Source: DATAEE01 sp036258175
Lineage (GTDB): Bacteria > Acidobacteriota > Vicinamibacteria > Vicinamibacterales > 2-12-FULL-66-21
NCBI GenBank assembly: GCA_036258175.1
Contig: DATAEE010000137.1
Location: 1-64,000, forward strand
DNA length: 64,000 bases
Reading direction: 5' to 3'
The translations under genes and the position numbers were made by a program. Positions within the stretch are counted from its first letter, which is position 1. The number at the start of each line of letters is the position of its first letter. Below the pieces are notes generated by a model. The model saw only the letters and a program-made list of their open reading frames with translations, did not search any database and was not told the origin of the DNA. Positions 25,761 to 33,244 of the stretch are shown piece after piece.

Positions 25761-25798
25761 CGTGTTCCCCCGTCTAAGCCTTTAAGAAAGGGGACACG
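25761..25798 (+). promoter_or_regulatory. hairpin that would hide the ribosome binding site of the 28-residue peptide
   Basis: CGTGTTCCCC (25761-25770) can pair with GGGGACACG (25790-25798) with one bulged T. The 3' arm is the GGGG of the AAAGGGG Shine-Dalgarno, four bases before the ATG at 25802. This fits a translational switch or thermometer, but is untested. Confidence 0.4.
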
Positions 25799-25801
25799 AC
25801 A

Positions 25802-25888
25802 ATGTTTGAACTTGATTTCTCCAGCACCGCGGAGAGCGTCGTCGGGGCGCTGCTCGTGGTCGCGATGATCGCGGCGATCCTGGTCTAG
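25802..25888 (+). CDS. possible 28-residue single-helix membrane peptide
   Basis: Open frame ATG 25802 to TAG 25888: MFELDFSSTAESVVGALL, followed by VVAMIAAILV. Residues 13-28 form one hydrophobic helix that ends at the C-terminus, preceded by an acidic head. AAAGGGG lies four to eleven bases upstream. It is followed closely by the convergent VWFA gene end (25891). The sequence is too short to assign to a family. Support is the good Shine-Dalgarno, the membrane-like composition and the otherwise empty 220-base gap. It could be chance. Confidence 0.4.
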   Translation: MFELDFSSTAESVVGALLVVAMIAAILV

Positions 25889-25890
25889 GA

Positions 25891-26814
25891 CTAACGTGAA
25901 TCAGTGGCGGTCGCCGGAGCCGCCACATAGCTCTTCCGCGCGCGGGCCGTCATTCCAGGCCGCTTCACCCGCACATCGAGCTTGTGCACCTTCCCATCGA
26001 GCTTCTCAGGCGAGAAGCCGAGAACGTACTGCGAGTGGAGCTCCTGGGCCACGCGCGTGAACGTGGCGCCAAGCTCATCGGTTTTCTTCAACTCAAAGAA
26101 CCCGCCGCCGGTTTCTTCGGCGAGCTTTTTCAATCCACGATCGGGACGCGTGCGCACCCGCTGCACGCCGTTGAAGTAGTCCGACTCCAGACCAATCGCG
26201 TACACCATCACTTCGAGGAGCCGCGCGCGATCCAGGACGTCGCCCAGCCCTGCCTTACTCGCGGTGTCGTCGCCGTCTGTGAACACCACGACCACGCGGC
26301 GGCCGTCGATTGGTTCGAGCTTGTCAATGCTCTGATCGACGGCGTCATAGAGGCGCGTCGGATAACCGAAGTCCAGCTCCTTCAGATACCCAATCAATTC
26401 GTCCCTGTTCCCGGTAAAACGGTCTGACGGGAAGAATTCGATCTTGTCGTTGAAGGCTCCAACACGCCCGCGGTCGTCGGGCAGGAGCCGGATCACGAAC
26501 TGCTCCGACGCCTTCTTCACCAGGTCGAGCGCGAGCGTCATGCTCCCGCTCGTATCGAGCATGACGACGGCGGTAATCGGGCGTATTTCGTCGTCGAACA
26601 GCGTAATTGACTGTGGCTTGCCGTTGTCGAGGATCTCGAAGTCTTCCTGCGCCAGTTCCGGGACAAGGCGTCGCGTCGCGTCGGTTACTGTGACGTACAG
26701 CGGGACGGTCTGGGTGCCGGACTTGAACTTCTGAGTTTCCTGGGTGGCCGCGGCGCCGCCGAAGCTCTGTGACGCCACTATGATCGAAACGAGTGCGGCG
26801 AGGACTGAACGCAT
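25891..26814 (-). CDS. secreted VWFA-domain protein, acidobacterial type
   Basis: A 307-residue protein: signal peptide (VLAALVSIIVASQSFGGAAA), an N-terminal beta region with VPLYVTVTDATRRLVPEL and DFEILDNGKPQSITLFDDE, then a von Willebrand A domain (about 75-285). The metal-ion-dependent adhesion site is DTSGSM, with FTDGDD later. This arrangement is the VWFA-related family greatly expanded in Acidobacteriota. It probably binds protein partners outside the cytoplasm in a divalent-cation-dependent way. It lies 47 bases after the end of nothing on its own strand, so it probably has its own promoter. Confidence 0.85.
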   Translation of the reverse strand: MRSVLAALVSIIVASQSFGGAAATQETQKFKSGTQTVPLYVTVTDATRRLVPELAQEDFEILDNGKPQSITLFDDEIRPITAVVMLDTSGSMTLALDLVKKASEQFVIRLLPDDRGRVGAFNDKIEFFPSDRFTGNRDELIGYLKELDFGYPTRLYDAVDQSIDKLEPIDGRRVVVVFTDGDDTASKAGLGDVLDRARLLEVMVYAIGLESDYFNGVQRVRTRPDRGLKKLAEETGGGFFELKKTDELGATFTRVAQELHSQYVLGFSPEKLDGKVHKLDVRVKRPGMTARARKSYVAAPATATDSR

Positions 26815-26873
26815 GAAAGGGGATCCCCAGCCAGAAGTGTACCCCGACTGGCTGAGGATCCGCCACGCGATGC

Positions 26874-29800
26874 TTATCGTTCGGGTCCTTCGTCCGCTTC
26901 GATCGCCAACGGTCTGACGAGCTCCGTTCCGGCCACCGAGAGTTTGACAACGTAGCTGCCCGGCTCTGCCGCAGGGCCGAGGAGCTGTCCTCCGAATCCG
27001 CCCCCCCCGCCCGTGAAGCCTGCGGGTCGCTGTGGCGGCTCGCCACGCAGGTTCCAGCGAACACGATTCAGTCCGGCCTTCGCGGGGCCCTTGAGCGTTC
27101 GAATCGTTTTTCCCGTCGCATCGCTAATCGTGATCGTTGCCTGATCCGCGTCCTTTGCCAGGTGATAGTTGATCACGGCGCCGTCCGGGTTCTGCGCCCG
27201 AAAGTTCTTCGCGTTATTGACACGCGCTGTCTGCGGGTCCGTCTGCCACTGCGTCGCGTTGCGAATCGAGAACAGGAAGGCGTTCGCATGCAAGGCTTCG
27301 TCCGAGAGCTCCTGCAGCGGGGAGATGTCATCCACGATCCAGATGCTGCGTCCGTGTGTCCCGACGATCAGGTCGTTCTCGCGCGGCTGCACGAGCAGAT
27401 CATCGATCCGGACGGTCGGCAGGCCGGCGGAGAACCGTTTCCACTCGCGCCCGGCGTTCATCGAGACGAAAAGCCCGAATTCGGTTCCAACGAACAGCAG
27501 ATTCGGATTGCGGGTGTCTTCCTCGATGACGTTGACGTTGCCCGCTGCCGGGAGGTTGCCGGAGATTGACGTCCACGTCTGCCCGTAGTCGCGCGTCACG
27601 AAGACATATGGCTTCCAGTCGTCGTTCCGGTGGTTGTCGATCGTCACGTAGCACGTCCCGGCCTCGAACCGCGACGGCTCGACCCGCGACACGAGGTACT
27701 CACCAGTCACCCCCTGGATTCGCGGCGCGACGTTGCTGAACGTGTCACCGCCATCGCGGCTCAGCTGCACGTTGCCGTCGTCGGTGCCGACCCAGATGAC
27801 GCCCCGCCTCGCCGGCGATTCGGCGATCGTCGTAATCGATCCGAAGACGAGCGTGCCGTCATGATGCGAAGGGACCGGTACGTCCGGTGCGACACCCATG
27901 ATCGGGAGCTTGAATCGGCCGATGCTCTTCGTGAGATCGCCGCTCATCGTCCACGTGTCGCCACGATTCGTGGACTTGAAGAAGCGCTCGGCGCCCGTAT
28001 AGATAACGCGGGAATCGTGTGGCGACATCGCCAGCGGCGTGTTCCAGTTGAACCGAAACGTCGTCCCCGGGGGCGGCTCGGGCACGATATTGCTCGTCTG
28101 CGGCTGCTGGCCCAACCCACCGAATCCCGGTTGTGCCGGTGGCTGTTCCTGTCCTGGCGGTTGGCCTGGCGGCGCAGGCCGCGCCTGTCCGGCAGGTGCA
28201 GGTGACGCGGTCTGACCAGTGGTCCCCGACGTCTGATCTTCGCGAGCTGGATTCGGATTACGTCTCCCTTCGGCCGGTGCGCCAGCTTCGGCCGGAGTCG
28301 TTGTCGTTGTTTCCCGACGCGGCCGCGCGCGCGGCCGAATGCTGACGGTCCGTCCCGCCCTGAGGTCCAGGCGGTTCATGTTCCCGTTCTGCGATTCGGA
28401 GTACACGATCGACCATGCCGAAGGATCATTCATCGTGTAGAAGCCGTCGCCGCCGCCAACGCGGAACCAGTCGGCGTTCGTGCTTCCCTGACCGCGCGTG
28501 GCGCTGGGTCCGCCCCAGCTCCCGTTGTCCTGCAGTCCTCCGTACACGAAGTACGGCTTCCGCATATCGGCGCTGATAGCGTAGAACTGCCCGACCGCCA
28601 TGATGTTGTGGTAGTCGAACGTCTCGGCCTGGTCGTAACTGATATCGAAGCCGCCATCGTGTCCGAGCAGCAGGTGCCGGCTGTTGCGGGGATTGATCCA
28701 GAGTGCGTGATGGTCGCCGTGGCCCATGCCGGTGACAACACGGAAGGTCTTGCCGCCGTCGACCGACTTATAGAAGGATGCGCCCATCGTATAGATGATC
28801 TGGTCGTTCGTCGGATCGATTCGGATTTGGCTGTAATACATCGGGCGGTTGTTGTTGTTGCTCATGATCCGCCACGTCTTTCCACGATCATCCGAGCGCC
28901 ACACTCCGCTTTGTTTCGGATCCGGCGGACGGTCCTGCTGCTGTTGCTGCTGACCGGCGCCTCCGCCTCCGCCTCCGCCGCCGCCCTGTCCGGGTTGCGC
29001 ATCGCCGGCTTTGCCGCCCGCATGCCTCACACCAGCGCCTGTTCCCGGACTTGGACCGACTTCGACCTGCGCGTACACGACGTTCGGCTTCGATCGTGAG
29101 ACCCCAACGCCGATCCGTCCCAGCGTCCCTTCGGGGAATCCGCTACCTGTCACCTCTGTCCATGTCTTCCCGGCGTCGGTCGTTTTCCAGAGTCCGCTGC
29201 CCGGCCCTCCGCCGCTGAATCCCCAAGGCACCCGTCGACGCTGATACGAGCTCGCGTACAAGACACGGCTGTCCGACAGATCCATGGCGACATCGATGAA
29301 ACCCGTGTCCTCATCGATGAACTTCGTATTGGCCCATGTGGCGCCGCCATCGACGGTCTTGAACAGCCCTCGTTCCTTGTTCGGCCCAAACAGATGTCCG
29401 ACGGCTGCGACGTACACCGTGTTCGGATCCTTCGGATCGACGACGACACGGCCGATGCTTTGCGTATCGGCGAGCCCGACGTGCATCCAGGTCTTTCCGG
29501 CGTCGATCGACTTGTACATTCCGTTGCCAATCGTCGAGCTCTGGCGATTGTTCGGCTCACCAGTGCCGACGTAGATCACACTCGGGTTCGACGGCGCAAT
29601 CGCGACGTCGCCGATCGACGACACTGCCTGCTCGTCGAAGAGGGGTGTCCACGTCGTCCCGTTGTTCGTCGTTTTCCAGAGTCCGCCGGTCGCGAAACCG
29701 ACGTACACGGTGAACGGATCACTTTCGACGGCCTCGATGTCGTCGACGCGGCCGCCCATGCTCGCCGGACCGATCGAGCGGTATCGAAGCTCGCGCAGCA

Positions 29801-29924
29801 GTGGATCGGTCGACTGATTGACAACCGAACCGGAATCGCGAGGCGGCGGCGGCGGTTGTTGTGCCGCCAGGGCCGTCACCGCGACGAGCAGCAGCAGGGT
29901 CAGCGCGAACGAGCGTCTGGACAT
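26874..29924 (-). CDS. secreted BNR/sortilin-like beta-propeller protein (VPS10-type glycosyl-hydrolase-like)
   Basis: A 1016-residue exported protein. The start is ATG 29924 (MSRRSFALTLLLLVAVTALAA); upstream in-frame residues are arginine-rich shadow of the SGNH gene. Many Asp-box-like elements SxDxGxTW are seen (STNRGDTWTMSGD, TTDAGKTWTEV, SRDGGDTFS, DRGKTWR), building two beta-propellers. A low-complexity insert (poly-Gly, poly-Gln, then Pro-rich) separates modules, and another Pro/Gln/Ala-rich linker lies near residue 570-620. The C-terminal 130 residues (ATITISDATGKTIRTLKGP) look like an immunoglobulin-like domain. Homologues are annotated as glycosyl hydrolases, but no catalytic residues can be assigned here. 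The SGNH hydrolase gene lies 13 bases upstream. Confidence 0.85.
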   Translation of the reverse strand: MSRRSFALTLLLLVAVTALAAQQPPPPPRDSGSVVNQSTDPLLRELRYRSIGPASMGGRVDDIEAVESDPFTVYVGFATGGLWKTTNNGTTWTPLFDEQAVSSIGDVAIAPSNPSVIYVGTGEPNNRQSSTIGNGMYKSIDAGKTWMHVGLADTQSIGRVVVDPKDPNTVYVAAVGHLFGPNKERGLFKTVDGGATWANTKFIDEDTGFIDVAMDLSDSRVLYASSYQRRRVPWGFSGGGPGSGLWKTTDAGKTWTEVTGSGFPEGTLGRIGVGVSRSKPNVVYAQVEVGPSPGTGAGVRHAGGKAGDAQPGQGGGGGGGGGAGQQQQQQDRPPDPKQSGVWRSDDRGKTWRIMSNNNNRPMYYSQIRIDPTNDQIIYTMGASFYKSVDGGKTFRVVTGMGHGDHHALWINPRNSRHLLLGHDGGFDISYDQAETFDYHNIMAVGQFYAISADMRKPYFVYGGLQDNGSWGGPSATRGQGSTNADWFRVGGGDGFYTMNDPSAWSIVYSESQNGNMNRLDLRAGRTVSIRPRARPRRETTTTTPAEAGAPAEGRRNPNPAREDQTSGTTGQTASPAPAGQARPAPPGQPPGQEQPPAQPGFGGLGQQPQTSNIVPEPPPGTTFRFNWNTPLAMSPHDSRVIYTGAERFFKSTNRGDTWTMSGDLTKSIGRFKLPIMGVAPDVPVPSHHDGTLVFGSITTIAESPARRGVIWVGTDDGNVQLSRDGGDTFSNVAPRIQGVTGEYLVSRVEPSRFEAGTCYVTIDNHRNDDWKPYVFVTRDYGQTWTSISGNLPAAGNVNVIEEDTRNPNLLFVGTEFGLFVSMNAGREWKRFSAGLPTVRIDDLLVQPRENDLIVGTHGRSIWIVDDISPLQELSDEALHANAFLFSIRNATQWQTDPQTARVNNAKNFRAQNPDGAVINYHLAKDADQATITISDATGKTIRTLKGPAKAGLNRVRWNLRGEPPQRPAGFTGGGGGFGGQLLGPAAEPGSYVVKLSVAGTELVRPLAIEADEGPER

Positions 29925-29937
29925 GTGAACCTCACAG

Positions 29938-30576
29938 CTATCTTGTGACGAGGATTTCCTCCAGCGCAGGCCAGATCGCCTCCGCCATGCGCCTGTAGCC
30001 TGAAGGCGATGGATGAAGCCCGTCGGGAGAATCGGCGAGGCGATCGGCATTGTCGATCGCCGCGACGGCCGCGCGAGTATCGACGAACCGCACGCGGTGC
30101 TCTCGCGCCGCCACATCGTTGATCCAGGTGTTGATCTCGTGCATTCGCGCGTTCTGATCCGGCGTCGCGGTGTTGTACGGAACGATTGAGCCGGCGACAA
30201 CCCGAATGCCGGCTTTGCGTCCTGCTTCGTACAGCATTCGAAGCTGCTCGATGACCGATGCCGCCGAGCGTCCTTGGTACACGTCGTTTACGCCGGCGAT
30301 GATGACGATGGCGTCCGGCTTCGCCGCGAGGACGTCGCGATCGAATCGCGCCCGTATCTGATCGCTTCGCTCGCCGTTTACGCCGCGATTCAGCACCGTC
30401 CAACCGGGGCGTGCTTTCATCAACCAGTAGGCGAACTGACTCTCGATGTTGCCCTGCCCGTCGGGCGGCGATTCGAGCGGCGACAGAAAACCCGGAGTGC
30501 CGGCAGTCGTGGAGTCGCCCAGCGCGACGATAGTCGCGCGACCCTCAGTGTGCATGACCGTTCCACAGAGCAGCAC
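29938..30576 (-). CDS. SGNH/GDSL-family hydrolase
   Basis: A 212-residue alpha/beta hydrolase of the SGNH type. Block I is VALGDSTTAG, with the catalytic Ser. Block II Gly is in NRGVNGERSDQI, block III is IIAGVNDVYQG (Gly and Asn), and block V is SPDGLHPSPSGY, with Asp and His. It probably removes an acyl or acetyl group from a polysaccharide or ester substrate. The start is taken as GTG 30576; the ATG at 30552 would remove a short hydrophobic head. It lies 27 bases after the dipeptidase stop and 13 bases before the BNR gene. Confidence 0.85.
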   Translation of the reverse strand: MLLCGTVMHTEGRATIVALGDSTTAGTPGFLSPLESPPDGQGNIESQFAYWLMKARPGWTVLNRGVNGERSDQIRARFDRDVLAAKPDAIVIIAGVNDVYQGRSAASVIEQLRMLYEAGRKAGIRVVAGSIVPYNTATPDQNARMHEINTWINDVAAREHRVRFVDTRAAVAAIDNADRLADSPDGLHPSPSGYRRMAEAIWPALEEILVTR

Positions 30577-30602
30577 GGCCGCGGTAATTCGTGACCCGCG
30601 GC

Positions 30603-31859
30603 CTATTTGGCGTCGAGCTGGGTGATGATCGCTGCCGACGGCCCACGTTCCTTCTGCAGACGCTCCGACGCCTTCTCGACTTGTCGCATCACCCGCAGGA
30701 CGTTCAGGCCGATGATCTTCCGGATATCCTCGTCCGAATAACCGCGCTTGAGCAGCTCGGCGGTCAGCGCCGGGTAAGTCGAGACGTTCTCGAGCCCGAC
30801 GGGCGTGCTGTCGATGCCATCGAAGTCACTGCCGATTCCGATCGAATCTATCCCGGCGACTTTTCGGATGTGATCGATGTGCTCGGCGACTTGCGCGAGC
30901 GTCGCGCGCGGAGAAGGATTGGCCTTCCGCCACTCGTCGATCTTTGCGTTTACCGCCGCCGGGTCGTTCGGATACGCGGCCGTCAGCTTGTCGCGCTCGG
31001 CCCGCTCGAGGCGGTCGTGCGCCGCGACGCCGTTCGAGAGGAACCCTGGCACGAACGTCACCATGACGACGCCACCGTTCTTCGGTATCAGCTTCAGCAC
31101 GCTGTCAGGGACATTACGCGGCACGTCGCAGACGGCTCGCGCTGAGGAGTGCGAGAAGATCACCGGCGCCTCGGTCACGCGAATCGCATCCTCCATCGTT
31201 TCCGGAGACGTGTGGCTCAGGTCGACGAGCATGCCGAGCCAGTTCAGCTCGCGCACGACCTCCTCGCCGAACCGCGAGAGGCCGCCAAGTTTTGCGGTAT
31301 CGGTTCCGGAATCGGCCCACGGGACGTTGGTCGAATGGGTGAGGGTCATATACCGCGCGCCGAGACGGTGGAACATGCGAAGCGCACCCAGCGAGGAGTC
31401 GATCGAGTGCCCTCCCTCCATCCCGATGAGCGATGCGATCTTGCCCTTCTTGAAAATCCGTTCGACATCGTCGGCCGTCAATGCCAGCTCGAACGTTTCG
31501 GGGTAGCGGCGCATCATGCGGTGCACGATGTCGATTTGTTCGAGCGTGGCGGTGACAGCTTGCTGACCGGCCATCGCGGAGGGGACATAAACCGACCAGA
31601 ACTGTCCTCCAACCCCTCCGGCCTTCAGCCGCGCGATGTCGGTGTGGATCGCCGGCTGAGGTTTGCTGATGTCGAGCTTCTCGAGGTCGCGGTCAGGCGT
31701 GGACTCCCGAAGCTCCCACGGGTAGTCATTATGACCATCGATCAATGGCGCCGATTTGTGCAGCCGTCGCGCGCGTTCCAGGAGGTCGTCCTGACGGGCT
31801 GAACTGTCCAGAACGAGAACGGCGAGCGCCAAGGCAGTCAGCAAAGCGGTCTTCGACAT
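30603..31859 (-). CDS. membrane dipeptidase family protein (M19)
   Basis: A 418-residue zinc dipeptidase with a signal peptide (SKTALLTALALAVLVLDSSA). Metal ligands and family blocks are visible: LIDGHNDYPWEL, GMEGGHSID, YMTLTHSTNVPWADS, LVDLSHTSPETM, FSHSSARAVCD and GIGSDFDGI. It should hydrolyse dipeptides or similar amides in the periplasm. ATG 31859 is preceded by a -10-like GATAAT (31869-31874) nine bases away, which suggests a leaderless mRNA. It is divergent from the iron permease and first in a unit with the SGNH and BNR genes. Confidence 0.92.
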   Translation of the reverse strand: MSKTALLTALALAVLVLDSSARQDDLLERARRLHKSAPLIDGHNDYPWELRESTPDRDLEKLDISKPQPAIHTDIARLKAGGVGGQFWSVYVPSAMAGQQAVTATLEQIDIVHRMMRRYPETFELALTADDVERIFKKGKIASLIGMEGGHSIDSSLGALRMFHRLGARYMTLTHSTNVPWADSGTDTAKLGGLSRFGEEVVRELNWLGMLVDLSHTSPETMEDAIRVTEAPVIFSHSSARAVCDVPRNVPDSVLKLIPKNGGVVMVTFVPGFLSNGVAAHDRLERAERDKLTAAYPNDPAAVNAKIDEWRKANPSPRATLAQVAEHIDHIRKVAGIDSIGIGSDFDGIDSTPVGLENVSTYPALTAELLKRGYSDEDIRKIIGLNVLRVMRQVEKASERLQKERGPSAAIITQLDAK

Positions 31860-31909
31860 GAGGGCTGCATTATCCACCACGCAACCTGCCATCTGTGGTG
31901 ATATCCGAC

Positions 31910-31965
31910 TTGATTTGTCGGATATGTGGAGATAGACTCGACTTCTCAAATTGAGATCGTTCTCA
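31910..31965 (+). promoter_or_regulatory. FTR1 promoter with a Fur-like palindrome over the transcription start
   Basis: TTGATT (31910-31915), a 17-base spacer and TAGACT (31933-31938) form a sigma70-like promoter. Across the expected start, TCTCA-AAT-TGAGA (31944-31956) and TGAGATCGTTCTCA (31952-31965) form two overlapping inverted repeats. TGAGA/TCTCA half-sites resemble Fur boxes, and the downstream gene is an iron permease, so repression by iron is plausible. Confidence 0.5.
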
Positions 31966-31996
31966 TTTTCGGGCGAGGCTCCCTAGGGACCCATCG

Positions 31997-32773
31997 ATGC
32001 TGCAGTCATTCGTCATTACCCTCCGCGAGGGGCTCGAAGCCTTTCTCATCGTCGCAATCAGCCTGGCCTACCTCCGCAAGACCGGACGAACGCAGCTCGT
32101 CCCCGCCGTTCGTTGGGGGATCGCCACAGCCGTGGCCCTGAGCATCGGCCTCGGTATTCTGTTGCAGCGCGCGCGTAATCAGGCCCTCTGGGAAGGTCTT
32201 CTTGCGTTGGTTGCTGCCGTGCTCGTCGCCTCGCTGATCGTTCATATGTGGCGGGCGGCGCGGCACATCAAGCGCGACATCGAGACGAGGCTGCACGAGT
32301 CGGCGATAAAACGCGGCGCGGCGGCGTTCATTGGGGTTTTTGCGTTCACGGTTCTGATGATCTCGCGTGAGGGGATGGAGACCGCGCTCCTGATGAACGC
32401 GCTGCTGTTTCAGGTGCGATCCGCTCAGATTATCGCCGGCGCCGTTGCCGGAACGCTCGCCGCGGCGCTCGTCGCGTGGCTATGGTCCCGCTACGGGCAT
32501 CGCGTGAACCTCGCGCGATTCTTCCAGGTCACCGCCGTCTTCCTGATGGTGTTCGTCATTCAGTTGCTCATCTACGGGTTCCACGAGCTGACCGAAGCGA
32601 ACATCTTCCCCTATAGCGAGCCGTTGCACTGGGCCACGGAACCTTACGGGCCTGACGGCCGATACGGCCAGTACTTCTCGTACCTCCTCGTTGCGTTGCC
32701 GCTTGGCTGGCTCGTGATCTCGAGCCTCATGCCGACCCGGCGTGCGGCGCCGGCCGAAACGCGCGCCGCTTGA
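31997..32773 (+). CDS. FTR1-family high-affinity iron permease
   Basis: A 258-residue membrane protein with seven hydrophobic helices and the two REGLE-type iron-binding motifs of FTR1/EfeU: TLREGLEAFL in helix 1 and SREGMETALL in helix 4. It imports ferric iron, usually together with an oxidase or EfeO/B partners that are absent here. A Fur-like palindrome lies in the promoter. OsmC follows ten bases downstream. Confidence 0.92.
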   Translation: MLQSFVITLREGLEAFLIVAISLAYLRKTGRTQLVPAVRWGIATAVALSIGLGILLQRARNQALWEGLLALVAAVLVASLIVHMWRAARHIKRDIETRLHESAIKRGAAAFIGVFAFTVLMISREGMETALLMNALLFQVRSAQIIAGAVAGTLAAALVAWLWSRYGHRVNLARFFQVTAVFLMVFVIQLLIYGFHELTEANIFPYSEPLHWATEPYGPDGRYGQYFSYLLVALPLGWLVISSLMPTRRAAPAETRAA

Positions 32774-32782
32774 CAATCAGAG

Positions 32783-32825
32783 GTGCCTAATGCCCAATGC
32801 CACGTCGGGCAATCGGCATTGGCAC
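32783..32825. repeat. inverted repeat of GCCTAATGCCCAATGCC type at the OsmC start
   Basis: GTGCCTAATGCCCAATGCC (32783-32801) faces GGCATTGGCAC (32815-32825): AATGCC pairs with GGCATT and GTGCC with GGCAC. It covers the first codons of the OsmC reading frame. Confidence 0.6.
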
Positions 32826-33244
32826 AGCAAACACCTTCTCGTCCTCCCACGACCGTCGAACTCGAGTGGCAGTCGGACCTCCGCCTGCTCGCGAAGGCCG
32901 GCGACAACCAGCTGATTCTGGACAGTGACGGCGTCGCCGGCGTGTCGCCGATGCAGGCGCTCGCGGTGGCGCTGGCCGGCTGCATGGCGATGGACGTCGT
33001 TCACATCCTTCGCAAAGGCCGCCACAATCTTCGTGGCCTTCGCGTCCAGCTCACTGGTCAACGGGCTCCAGAAGAGCCCCGGCGTTTTACGTCGATCGCC
33101 CTCCACTTCCTCGTGAGCGGCACCGTCGCGAGCGAGCAGATTCAGCGGGCGGTCAGCCTCTCCCGCGAAAAGTATTGTTCGGTGTGGAGTTCGATGCGCC
33201 AGGACATTGCGCTCGACGTGACGCATGAAATCACGAGCGGCTGA
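32783..33244 (+). CDS. OsmC family protein
   Basis: An OsmC-fold protein of up to 153 residues with the family blocks VELEWQSDLRLLAKAGD, GVSPMQALAVALAGCMAMDV (peroxidatic Cys) and ALSREKYCSVWSSM (second Cys shown in KYCS). These proteins reduce organic hydroperoxides or act as thiol-dependent carriers. The start is uncertain: GTG 32783 lies in an inverted repeat and the first 20 residues are not family-like. TTG at 32819 would begin closer to the conserved RPPTTVELEW. It overlaps the penicillin acylase start by 20 bases. Confidence 0.85.
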   Translation: MPNAQCHVGQSALAQQTPSRPPTTVELEWQSDLRLLAKAGDNQLILDSDGVAGVSPMQALAVALAGCMAMDVVHILRKGRHNLRGLRVQLTGQRAPEEPRRFTSIALHFLVSGTVASEQIQRAVSLSREKYCSVWSSMRQDIALDVTHEITSG

